From positions 248,001 to 312,000 of the forward strand of contig NZ_JADKRS010000002.1 in assembly GCF_015351075.1 (NCBI RefSeq): a stretch of DNA of 64,000 nucleotides, in the 5' to 3' direction. How positions within the stretch are numbered: position 1 is the stretch's first letter; every line of letters starts with the position of its first letter. Positions 51,266-58,751 of the stretch are shown here, in pieces. This stretch comes from Clavibacter sp. VKM Ac-2873 (lineage in GTDB: Bacteria; Actinomycetota; Actinomycetes; Actinomycetales; Microbacteriaceae). Both the position numbers and the translations under genes were made by a program. The notes beneath the pieces were generated by a model that saw only the letters and a program-made list of their open reading frames with translations, was not told the origin of the DNA and did not search any database.

Positions 51266-52318
51266 TCAGCCCCGGGCCACGTTGAGGACGACCTTGCCGC
51301 GGGCGTGCCCGCTCTCCATGTGGCGGTGCGCCTCGGCAGCGTCCTCCAGGTCGAAGACCTCGTCGACGTAGACCTTGATGTCGCCCGACTCGAGCAGCCG
51401 GGAGATCACCGCGAGCTTCTGCCCGTCGGGCGCGACCTCGTAGTGGGTGGCGCGCACGCCGACCGCGGCCGCGTCCTGCACGAGCGTCGGCCAGCCGCGC
51501 ACGGGCGCGCTGACCAGGAGGCCGCCGCGGCGGAGGACCTGCAGCGAGCGCGTGCCGGTGTCGTCGGAGCAGTTGCCCACCAGGTCGATCACCACGTCCA
51601 CGTCGGCGAGCACGTCCTCGAAGCGCACCTGCGAGCGGTCGATGACCTCGTCGGCGCCGAGGTCCGCCAGCCAGTCGACGTTGCGGGGCGAGCCCGTCGC
51701 GACGACCCGCGCGCCGAAGTGCCGCGCGAACTGGACCGCGAAGTGGCCGACGCCGCCCGCGCCGGCGTGGATCAGCACGACCTGGCCCTCGTGGGCACGG
51801 CCGATGTCGACGACCATGCCCCACGCGGTGAGGGCGCTCACGGGAGTCGCCGCGGCCTCGACGTGGGAGAGCCGGGCGGGCTTCCGGGCGAGGCTGACGC
51901 TCGGGACGGCGATGTAGGGGGCGTAGCTGCCGGGCATCCGCGGCACCATGGCCAGGCCGAACACCTCGTCGCCCGGATGCAGCGCGTGGTCCTCGTAGGG
52001 CGACTCGACGACGACGCCGCTGAAGTCGCGGCCGAGCACCGCGGGCAGGCTCCCGAGCATCGGCCCGCCGGGCTCGCCGGCGCGCAGCCGCAGGTCGATG
52101 GGGTTCACGCCCGCCGCGACGACCTTGACGAGCACCTCGGAGTCGAGGCGCTGCGGCACCGGCACGTCCGCGACGTGCAGGACGTCGGGTCCGCCGGTCT
52201 CGGTGACGACGACCGCGCGCATGGTCTCCCCGTGCGGCGCCAGGGCGACCGCGGCAGCCGCCCGGTCCCGCTCCGCCGCCGCGGCGACGCCTGCTCTCGA
52301 CTGGACGACCTGGCTCAT
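51266..52318 (-). CDS. NADP-dependent oxidoreductase (quinone oxidoreductase-like, MDR)
   Basis: A 350-residue medium-chain reductase. The catalytic-domain start is MRAVVVTETGGPDVLHVADV, and the nucleotide-binding loop is VLIHAGAGGVGHFAVQFARH (AxxGxxG). It lacks the zinc-binding cysteines of alcohol dehydrogenases, so it is a zinc-free quinone oxidoreductase-type enzyme. ATG 52318 adds about 32 residues of disordered N-terminus and has GAGGGGGG upstream; ATG 52222 at MRAVVV is an alternative. Substrate unknown. The 178 bases upstream hold no clear feature. Confidence 0.9.
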   Translation of the reverse strand: MSQVVQSRAGVAAAAERDRAAAAVALAPHGETMRAVVVTETGGPDVLHVADVPVPQRLDSEVLVKVVAAGVNPIDLRLRAGEPGGPMLGSLPAVLGRDFSGVVVESPYEDHALHPGDEVFGLAMVPRMPGSYAPYIAVPSVSLARKPARLSHVEAAATPVSALTAWGMVVDIGRAHEGQVVLIHAGAGGVGHFAVQFARHFGARVVATGSPRNVDWLADLGADEVIDRSQVRFEDVLADVDVVIDLVGNCSDDTGTRSLQVLRRGGLLVSAPVRGWPTLVQDAAAVGVRATHYEVAPDGQKLAVISRLLESGDIKVYVDEVFDLEDAAEAHRHMESGHARGKVVLNVARG

Positions 52319-52496
52319 CGTGCGACCCCCCTCGGAACGCGGCGGCATGGTGGGTCCCACCTGCCCCCGCTCGTCCAGTGAAGTCGCCGCGTGAGTCGGG
52401 CGTGTTTCCGCGGTGTTCCCCGGGCGAGAAGAATGCCGAGGGCACTCGACGACGGGGCGGTGCCGTCACGCCGCACGCGTGACGGACCGGCGCGGA

Positions 52497-53171
52497 TCAG
52501 GCCAGGCCCCGGGCTCCCGCCGGCGCGTTCGCCATCCGCACGATGAGCGCGATGAGGTCGTTCGCGCGCGCCACGAGCGCGGCGATCTCGGCCTCGTCGC
52601 GGTCGATCCACTTCCACTTCGGGATGTCGTGCACGGGCACGAAGTCCACGTGCTGCTCCCAGACGATGAGCGAGCGCTCGGCGCCCAGCACGTACTGCTG
52701 CCACCAGATCTGCCGCAGGTAGTTGCGCGGGATGCTGCGCCACGGCTTCGCGGTCGTCTTGATCTCCGCGAGCTCGAGCCGGCCGTCCGCCCGCAGGCCC
52801 ACGCCGTCGGGAGTGGCGAGGTGGCGGCGCTGCCCCTCCGCGTGGAACAGGTGCGCGCTCGGCACGATGCCGTGCTCGGCCTCGACCCAGCGGGCGATCT
52901 CCGGCTCGCGCTCCCGGCCGTGGTCGGTGTAGCGGTTGCCGCCGAAGCCGGATCCGTAGAGCTTCTCGAGCGCGACGGCCTGCAGGGACGCGTCGGTCGC
53001 GAGGCGTGCCACGTCGGTCGCGGTGATGCCGAAGCTGCGGGCGCGGAGCCAGGCGACCCGATCCGACGAGTGGGCGACGATGCGCGTCAGGTGCGGCGGC
53101 GGAGGCGGCGGCGCGGGGGTCGCGGGGGCGAGGTCGTCCTCCCAGGGGAAGGCCAGCATCTCGTCCGTCAC
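52497..53171 (-). CDS. YqaJ-family exonuclease (lambda-exonuclease-like)
   Basis: A 224-residue nuclease. FGITATDVARLATDASLQAV is the YqaJ start. The catalytic PD-(D/E)XK residues lie in HLATPDGVGLRADGRLELAE followed by IKTTAKPW (Asp, Glu and Lys of the ExK). SIPRNYLRQIWWQQYVLGAE completes the pattern. The N-terminus is proline-rich. These enzymes degrade 5' ends of double-stranded DNA and in phages work with a RecT-like annealing partner; none is seen nearby. GTG 53171 is chosen; ATG 53159 is possible. It is divergent from the TOMM cluster. Confidence 0.87.
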   Translation of the reverse strand: MTDEMLAFPWEDDLAPATPAPPPPPPHLTRIVAHSSDRVAWLRARSFGITATDVARLATDASLQAVALEKLYGSGFGGNRYTDHGREREPEIARWVEAEHGIVPSAHLFHAEGQRRHLATPDGVGLRADGRLELAEIKTTAKPWRSIPRNYLRQIWWQQYVLGAERSLIVWEQHVDFVPVHDIPKWKWIDRDEAEIAALVARANDLIALIVRMANAPAGARGLA

Positions 53172-53256
53172 GGGCTCCAGGGTACGCTCCGGATCGGCCA
53201 CGGCCCGCCCCGACGCGGGCGGATCCTCCGGCCTCCGGCGTCCGTTGTCAACAGGT

Positions 53257-53266
53257 GATGCGCATC
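53257..53266. promoter_or_regulatory. Palindrome in the TOMM upstream region
   Basis: GATGCGCATC is a perfect 10-base palindrome in the 171-base gap between the YqaJ gene and the precursor gene. A TTGTCAACA lies just upstream. No convincing -35/-10 pair is visible; TAGAAA at 53291 is the nearest candidate -10. Confidence 0.25.
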
Positions 53267-53342
53267 TGCCCAGGGCGCGGAAGATCGTGCTAGAAAGGCG
53301 TCGTCCCACCCACCCATCACCAGCACGGAGAGAGGAAACGGC

Positions 53343-53567
53343 ATGACCCTGCTCATGGAAGGACCGTCCAGCACGGGAGCATCGGCGCTCGCGGAGGCGC
53401 CCACGCGCGTCGAGGAGGTCGACGCCGCGCGCGCCGACGCCCTGCTCGCCGAGGCGTTCGGCTTCACCATCACGCACCGCGGGCGGGAGGCGGAGGTCGT
53501 GATGGCCGACGTCACCCTCTGCTGCAGCACGTGCTGCTCGTGCAGCAGCAAGCAGCAGCCTCGCTGA
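53343..53567 (+). CDS. TOMM (linear azol(in)e peptide) precursor
   Basis: A 74-residue precursor starting at ATG 53343 behind AGAGGAAACGGC. The leader (residues 1-59) is Ala/Glu rich with the helical EVDAARADALLAEAFGF and THRGREAEVVMADVTL. The core is residues 60-69, ten consecutive Cys/Ser/Thr (CCSTCCSCSS: 5 Cys, 4 Ser, 1 Thr), followed by the tail KQQPR. Cyclodehydration and oxidation would convert these to thiazoles and (methyl)oxazoles. The Cys-rich run recalls cytolysin and heterocycloanthracin-type cores more than plantazolicin. It is the first gene of the cluster, and no cleavage motif such as a GG is evident. Confidence 0.9.
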   Translation: MTLLMEGPSSTGASALAEAPTRVEEVDAARADALLAEAFGFTITHRGREAEVVMADVTLCCSTCCSCSSKQQPR

Positions 53568-53577
53568 CGCCTCCGCC

Positions 53578-54525
53578 ATGGACCCGTCGACGACCTACTC
53601 GGTGAGTCCCCGCTACGCCGTCGGGGAGGTGGAGGACACCCTCCACCTCCTCGGCGGTCGCGAGCTGGTCTCCCTGCAGCTGCCCTCCGGCGACGCCGTC
53701 TCCGCGGTGTCGCGGCTCCTCTCCCGTCCCTTCACGCGCGCGGACGTCGACGGTGCGTTCGGCGTGCACGCGCCGGTCGTGGCCGACCTCGTCGACGAGC
53801 TCGTCGTGCGCGACGTCGTCGTGGGCGTGCCCACGCGGCCCGCCGCCGACGCCGCGCCCGATCCCGTGGGCCGCCTCGACGACCCCGCCCAGGCCGAGCT
53901 CGCGCACGTGCTCGACGAGGCGCGGCGCAACGGCGGCGACCGCACGGGCCTCGGCCGCCCCCGGGATCCGCGCACCCCCGCGCGCGTCGCCCTGGTCGGC
54001 GACGCCATCCCGACCCTGCTCACCTCGCTGGCCGAGGCGCTGCCCTCGGCGGAGCTCACGGACGAGACCGACGCCGACCTGGTCATCGCGGCCGGCAGCC
54101 GGCGGGCCCTCCGGGAGGTGGGCGACCGGATGCACGCGGCCGGTCGCGACTGGCTCCCCATCCACCCGTTCGACGGCCGCTTCCAGCTCGTCGGCCCGGT
54201 CGTCGTGCCGGACGAGGGGCCGTGCCACGAGTGCGTCGCCCTGCGCTGGGCCTCGACCACGCCATTCGCCGCGGACCACGCGGGGGTCGCCGACGCGGTC
54301 GCGCCCGTCCGCCGCGATCCCGGCCTCGACGCCATCGCGGCAGGCTTCGCCGCGCGGTACGCCGCCCGGTGGGTCTTCGCGCGCGACTGGCTCGTGGCGA
54401 GCACAGTGCTCGTGGTCGAGCCGAAGGTGCTGTCGGCGGAGGCGCATCCGGTCTTCCGCGTCGCCCGCTGCGGCACGTGCGGGCCGCGGCCGTACGCGGG
54501 GGTGGTGTCGCCGTGGCGCGCCTGA
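53578..54525 (+). CDS. TOMM leader-binding cyclodehydratase partner (C protein)
   Basis: A 315-residue protein without strong sequence identity to a housekeeping enzyme. The N-terminal 85 residues resemble the winged-helix RRE that grips RiPP leaders. The C-terminal part carries a structural zinc tetrad, Cys216/Cys219 (GPCHECVAL) and Cys298/Cys301 (ARCGTCGPRP), typical of E1-like (ocin-ThiF/cyclodehydratase) proteins of TOMM clusters. It presents the leader to the YcaO enzyme. The gene starts 10 bases after the precursor stop and overlaps the YcaO gene by 13 bases. It is a discrete protein rather than a fused C-D. Confidence 0.82.
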   Translation: MDPSTTYSVSPRYAVGEVEDTLHLLGGRELVSLQLPSGDAVSAVSRLLSRPFTRADVDGAFGVHAPVVADLVDELVVRDVVVGVPTRPAADAAPDPVGRLDDPAQAELAHVLDEARRNGGDRTGLGRPRDPRTPARVALVGDAIPTLLTSLAEALPSAELTDETDADLVIAAGSRRALREVGDRMHAAGRDWLPIHPFDGRFQLVGPVVVPDEGPCHECVALRWASTTPFAADHAGVADAVAPVRRDPGLDAIAAGFAARYAARWVFARDWLVASTVLVVEPKVLSAEAHPVFRVARCGTCGPRPYAGVVSPWRA

Positions 54526-55784
54526 GGACGGCGGGGGCCGACGTGGTGAGCCCGTTCACCGGGCTCGTCGCGTACTCGCATCCCATGGCGTTCACGCCGG
54601 ACGCCATCCCCGACGCGCTGCACTCCGCACGCACGGCCGACACGGGCTTCCTCGCGGGCATCGCCACGGAGGGGTTCAGCATGGGGCCGGGCGGCAGCGC
54701 GGCGGACGCGCGGAGGTCGTGCGTGGGCGAGGCGGTGGAGCGCCTCTCCCTGGCCGGCGGCCGGGGAGCGTTCCGCGCGCCGCTGGGCTCCGACGCCCGC
54801 CAGGTCGAGCCCGATGCGTTCCAGCGCTTCCACCCGGCGCAGCGCGAGGACGCGGCGTTCTCGTTCGAGCGTGCCGAGCGGGGCGACCTCCTCACCTGGC
54901 TCCCGGCGCGGTCGATGCACGGCGGGCGGCAGGTGCACGTCCCCGCGCAGATGGTGGTCTTCGACGACCCGCACGCGGCCGACGGCCACCGTGAGCGGCA
55001 CCTCGAACCGGCCACCTCGTCCGGCGTCGCGGCCGGGCCCACGTTCGGCTTCGCGGCCGGTCGGGCGATCCTCGAGCTCATCGAGCGCGACGCGTTCCAG
55101 CGGGCGTGGCTGCGCGGATCCACGCCGCCCGCGTTCGACTGGCGCGCCAGCCCCCGCCTCACCGAGGCGACCCGGCGCGAGCTCGCGCGGTTGGAGGAGC
55201 TCTGCGGGAGGTTCGGCGCCGCGTTCTCGCTGCGCGTGCTGGACGCCGCGGCGGACGTGCCCGTGCTCCTCGCGGTGATGCGGAGCGACCGCATCGGCGT
55301 CGCGGTGGGCTGCGCGGCCGACTTCCGGCTCGACCGCGCCGCGCTCAACGCCGTGCGCGAGGCGGTCCACACCCACAACTGGTGCCTGCGCCTGCTGCCC
55401 CTGCCGCCCGTCGAGCCGTCCGCGGTCGTCGAGTTCGAGGACCACGTGCGCCTGCACTGCGCGCCGTCGGCCCGCCCGCTGTCCGCCGCCCTGGACGCAT
55501 CGGTCGAGTCCGTGGCGTCCGTGAGCGGGCCGTCGAGCTGGGGAGAGGTCGTGGAGGGGCTGCATCGGGAGGGGATCGAGGTGCTGCTGTCCGAGATCAC
55601 CGCGCCGGAGGTGCGCGCCGCCGGCTTCCACGTCGTCCGCGCGCTGAGCCCTCACCTGGTCGCGCTCGACGTGCGGCACGACGCCCGGTTCCTCGGGCAT
55701 CCGCGGCTCTACCGGCGGTGGCGGGACGGGCCCGCGATCCTGAGCCCGGCCGACCTCGTCGGCGTCCCGCACCCGTTCCCGTGA
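54513..55784 (+). CDS. YcaO-domain cyclodehydratase (D protein)
   Basis: A 423-residue YcaO enzyme. ATP-binding motifs are visible: SCVGEAVER (residues 69-77) and AAGRAILELIERDAFQRAW (Glu188, Glu191 and Arg192). The C-terminus ends in PHPFP, the PxPxP motif needed for catalysis in azoline-forming YcaO proteins. It uses ATP to close Cys/Ser/Thr side chains onto the preceding carbonyl, giving thiazolines and oxazolines. GTG 54513 overlaps the C-protein gene; GTG 54543 is an alternative start. The presence of the PxPxP tail makes it likely active. Confidence 0.92.
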   Translation: MARLRTAGADVVSPFTGLVAYSHPMAFTPDAIPDALHSARTADTGFLAGIATEGFSMGPGGSAADARRSCVGEAVERLSLAGGRGAFRAPLGSDARQVEPDAFQRFHPAQREDAAFSFERAERGDLLTWLPARSMHGGRQVHVPAQMVVFDDPHAADGHRERHLEPATSSGVAAGPTFGFAAGRAILELIERDAFQRAWLRGSTPPAFDWRASPRLTEATRRELARLEELCGRFGAAFSLRVLDAAADVPVLLAVMRSDRIGVAVGCAADFRLDRAALNAVREAVHTHNWCLRLLPLPPVEPSAVVEFEDHVRLHCAPSARPLSAALDASVESVASVSGPSSWGEVVEGLHREGIEVLLSEITAPEVRAAGFHVVRALSPHLVALDVRHDARFLGHPRLYRRWRDGPAILSPADLVGVPHPFP

Positions 55785-55860
55785 GGGCGCCCCGCCGCCC
55801 CGCGTCCATGCCATCGCGAGCCGATGCGCGCCATCGCGCCCGCACCATCAGGAGGACCCC

Positions 55861-56910
55861 ATGAGCATCACCGACATCGGCACAGCGCCCGCGCGCACGG
55901 CGGAGGACGGCCGAGCCGGGACGGGCGCGGAACCCGGTCCGGCACCGGCACCGGCGTCGGCGTCCGCCGGCAGCGTCGGCCCGATCTTCAGCGTCGGCGG
56001 CGCGGTCGAGCGGGCGGCGGGCGACCTCGCCGAGGACTTCCACGAGGCGTCCAAGATCACGCGCATCACCCACCCCGGCTGGACCGACGTGCGGTACGCG
56101 CAGCAGCTGGCGCAGGAGGCGCAGGGCGTCGCGGACGCGGGACCGGGCGGCGCCACGAGCGCGCCGCGCCTGCTCCCGGCGCTCGCCCTGCCGCCGGCGC
56201 TGCCGCTGCCGCACGGCCTCGGGGCGACGATCGCGGCCCGCCGGTCGGCGGATCCGGAGCAGCTCGCCGCGCCGCTCGCGCTCGCGGAGCTCGCGACCGT
56301 GCTGCGCGCCGCCTACGGGCCGCGCGGCGACGGCGGCACCGGCCGCTTCGTGCCCTCGGCCGGCGGGCTCTACCCGCTCGACCTGCACGTCGTGGTGCGG
56401 GCGGCCGAGGGCGTCGCGGCGGGGATCCACCAGCTTGACCCGCTCGAGGAGGCGCTCGTCGACGTGTCCGGCCTCGACCGGGCCGGTCGGCTCGCGCGCT
56501 TCCGGCGTGCCGCGCCGACGGCCATGGCGCCCCTCGCCGAGCAGGCGGCCGTGACGATCGTGATCACCGGCAGCTTCGAGCGCTCCCGCACGAAGTACGG
56601 CCTGCGCGGCTACCGGCTCACGCTGCTCGAGGCGGGGCACGTCGCGCAGAACGCGCTGCTCGTCGCGACGGCGCTCGGGCTCCCGTCGATCGGCTGGGTC
56701 GGCTTCGTCGACCACGAGCTCGACGCCGTGCTCGGGCTCGACGGGGTGACGCAGTCGTCGCTCTACGCGGTCTCGCTGGGCGGGCGTCCGGATCCGGGCG
56801 GCACCGCGCCCCCGGACGGGCTGGCTCCCGCCGCGGTGCATCGCGACCACCCGCACTCGGCGGCCGCCGGCGCGCGGCACTTCGCCGAGGAGGAGGCCTC
56901 GCATGACTGA
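55861..56910 (+). CDS. SagB-type azoline dehydrogenase (B protein)
   Basis: A 349-residue FMN-dependent nitroreductase-fold enzyme. PSAGGLYPLDLHVVVRAA is the FMN-contact signature of the SagB/ThcOx family. The active-site Lys245-Tyr246 lies in SRTKYGLRGYR, matching the Lys-Tyr pair of McbC/BcerB. LLEAGHVAQNALLVATALGL completes the FMN site. It oxidises azolines to aromatic azoles. The N-terminal 50 residues are Ala/Pro rich. It starts at ATG 55861 with AGGAG upstream and overlaps the ABC gene by 8 bases. Confidence 0.93.
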   Translation: MSITDIGTAPARTAEDGRAGTGAEPGPAPAPASASAGSVGPIFSVGGAVERAAGDLAEDFHEASKITRITHPGWTDVRYAQQLAQEAQGVADAGPGGATSAPRLLPALALPPALPLPHGLGATIAARRSADPEQLAAPLALAELATVLRAAYGPRGDGGTGRFVPSAGGLYPLDLHVVVRAAEGVAAGIHQLDPLEEALVDVSGLDRAGRLARFRRAAPTAMAPLAEQAAVTIVITGSFERSRTKYGLRGYRLTLLEAGHVAQNALLVATALGLPSIGWVGFVDHELDAVLGLDGVTQSSLYAVSLGGRPDPGGTAPPDGLAPAAVHRDHPHSAAAGARHFAEEEASHD

Positions 56911-57859
56911 CGCGGTGGAGCTCGAGGGGATCACCCGCACCTTCGGCCGGACGCGCGCGCTCGATGCCGCGTGCTTCTCCCTCGCGCCGGGACTCGTGCA
57001 CGCGCTGCTCGGGCCGAACGGATCCGGCAAGACCACGGCCATCGACGTGCTCACCGCGACGCGCCGCCCCGACGCGGGCCGGGCGCGCGTGCTCGGCCAC
57101 GACGTGCGGCGCGGCGGGCCCACGGCCTCGCTCGTCGCGGTGATGCCGCAGGCGCTCGCGTTCCCCGAGTACCTCACGGTGCGCGAGGTGCTCGCGCTCG
57201 CCCTCGTGCCGCACGCCGCCGCGCTCACGCCGGCCGCGGCCATCGACCGGTTCGACCTCGACCGGCTCGCGTCGCGCCAGACCGGCGGGCTCAGCGGCGG
57301 CGAGCGGCGGAGGGTGGCGCTGGCGTGCGTGGTCGGCGCGGGGACGCCCGTCGTGGTGCTCGACGAGCCCTCGGCGGCGCTCGACATCCCCGGCCGGGCC
57401 GCCGTGCGCGACGCCATCGCCGCGGTCCGCGACTCCGGGCGCACGGTGCTCCTCGCGTCGCACGACATGGAGGAGGTCGCGGCGCTCGCCGACACCGTGG
57501 TCTGCCTCGACCACGGGCGGGTCGTCGGCCACTGGACCGCGGCCGACTTCCGCGGGCTGGCCGGTGTGCGGCGGGTGGGCTTCGACGCGACCGTCGCCGA
57601 GGCGCGGCGCCTCCGGTCGTCCGGTGCGGTGCCCGAGGCGGGGGAGGAGCCCCGCGGCCTCGAGCGGATCCGGTGGGTCATCGACACGGATCGCTCGGAC
57701 GTCGTCGCGGGGCTCGTGCTCGCCGCCGTGTCGCAGCCCCGCCTCACGGTCGTCGAGCCCGGTCTCGGCGAGATCGTGGAGCGCGTGCTGGCGGGTGGCG
57801 CGGAGGCCGTCCCGCCCGATCCGTCCCGCGCCGCGGATCCGGCGGGATGCATCCGATGA
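56903..57859 (+). CDS. ABC transporter ATP-binding protein of the TOMM cluster
   Basis: A 318-residue ATPase. Walker A is GPNGSGKTT (residues 37-45), the signature LSGGERRRVALA (from residue 130) and Walker B VVVLDEPSAALD. The C-terminal extension (about 90 residues) follows HDHGRVVGHWT-type sequence, as in drug-export ABC-2 systems. It powers export of the modified peptide and may give self-protection. ATG 56903 overlaps the SagB gene by 8 bases and its stop overlaps the permease gene (ATGA). Confidence 0.93.
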   Translation: MTDAVELEGITRTFGRTRALDAACFSLAPGLVHALLGPNGSGKTTAIDVLTATRRPDAGRARVLGHDVRRGGPTASLVAVMPQALAFPEYLTVREVLALALVPHAAALTPAAAIDRFDLDRLASRQTGGLSGGERRRVALACVVGAGTPVVVLDEPSAALDIPGRAAVRDAIAAVRDSGRTVLLASHDMEEVAALADTVVCLDHGRVVGHWTAADFRGLAGVRRVGFDATVAEARRLRSSGAVPEAGEEPRGLERIRWVIDTDRSDVVAGLVLAAVSQPRLTVVEPGLGEIVERVLAGGAEAVPPDPSRAADPAGCIR

Positions 57860-58638
57860 CCGCCGCCTCGACGCCCGCCCGTCCCACCGCCGCGCGCCGG
57901 CTGGCGATCTACCGCGCCCACGTCGTGAGCGAGCTCGCGCAGAACGCGCGCATGCCCGCGTTCGTGCTCCCGCTGCTCGCCTACCCCGTGCTCATCTACG
58001 CGGTCGTCGGCCTGCCGATGGGCGGGTCGCCGAGCGCGCGTCTCAGCGTGCTGCTCGGCTACGTGCTGTTCTCGGTGCTCGGGACGGTGACGTTCCAGTT
58101 CGGCGTGGGCGTCGCGTCGGCCCGGGAGTCGCCGTGGGAGCGGTGGCTGTTCACGGCGCCGGTGCCCGCGTGGATCCGGCTCGCCGCCAAGCTCACGGTC
58201 GCGTGCGTCTTCGGGGTGCTGTTCGTGATCCCCGTGGCGGTCGTCGGGTTCACGGCCGGCGGGGTGCGGGTCGACGCGGCGACCTTCGCGGCCGTCGCGC
58301 TCGCCGTGCTGGCCGGGGCCGTCCCCATGGCGCTGCTCGGGCTGGCGATGGGGTACTGGTTCCCCGCCCGCGGCGCGCTCGGCCTCGCCAACCTCGTGTA
58401 CCTGCCCCTGTCGTTCGCGGGCGGACTGTTCACGGGCGGCGACACGAGCGGCACGCCCTGGGAGTCCCTCACGGTCCTGCTCCCCACCGGCGCGTGGAGC
58501 ACGCTGACGAGCGCCGCCGCCCGACACGACACCGCGATGATGGGGATCCCGCTGATCCTCCTCGCGGCCTGGGCGGTGCTGCTCGGCGGCATCACGCTCG
58601 CCGGGTACCAGCGCACGCAGTCGGCGAACTTTCGCTGA
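57856..58638 (+). CDS. ABC-2 permease of the TOMM cluster
   Basis: A 260-residue membrane protein with about six helices, such as FVLPLLAYPVLIYAVVGLPM, LGYVLFSVLGTVTFQFGVG and LTVACVFGVLFVIPVAVVG. WERWLFTAPVPAWIR is the amphipathic interface common in ABC-2 permeases. The start at ATG 57856 overlaps the ATPase stop, so it is translationally coupled. It completes the exporter. The only further neighbours are a sugar isomerase and a TolB-like gene, which are probably unrelated to the peptide. Confidence 0.9.
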   Translation: MTAASTPARPTAARRLAIYRAHVVSELAQNARMPAFVLPLLAYPVLIYAVVGLPMGGSPSARLSVLLGYVLFSVLGTVTFQFGVGVASARESPWERWLFTAPVPAWIRLAAKLTVACVFGVLFVIPVAVVGFTAGGVRVDAATFAAVALAVLAGAVPMALLGLAMGYWFPARGALGLANLVYLPLSFAGGLFTGGDTSGTPWESLTVLLPTGAWSTLTSAAARHDTAMMGIPLILLAAWAVLLGGITLAGYQRTQSANFR

Positions 58639-58670
58639 CGGCGGCCCGTGAGCGGGCGCGGCCCGGTGTG

Positions 58671-58676
58671 TAGCGT
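58671..58676 (+). promoter_or_regulatory. Possible -10 of the sugar isomerase gene
   Basis: TAGCGT lies 33 bases after the ABC-2 permease stop. It gives a leader of about 70 bases ending in a GAGAGGGAACC ribosome site before ATG 58752. Confidence 0.35.
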
Positions 58677-58751
58677 GGATCCCGCGCGCCGTCACCGGGC
58701 CGCGTCACCGCACGCACCGCACCGCACCGTCACCGTCGACGAGAGGGAACC

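Noticed and set aside
53343-53567. Plantazolicin-type precursor
   Set aside because: Plantazolicin-like clusters are known in Clavibacter, but the core CCSTCCSCSS does not match, and no methyltransferase is present.
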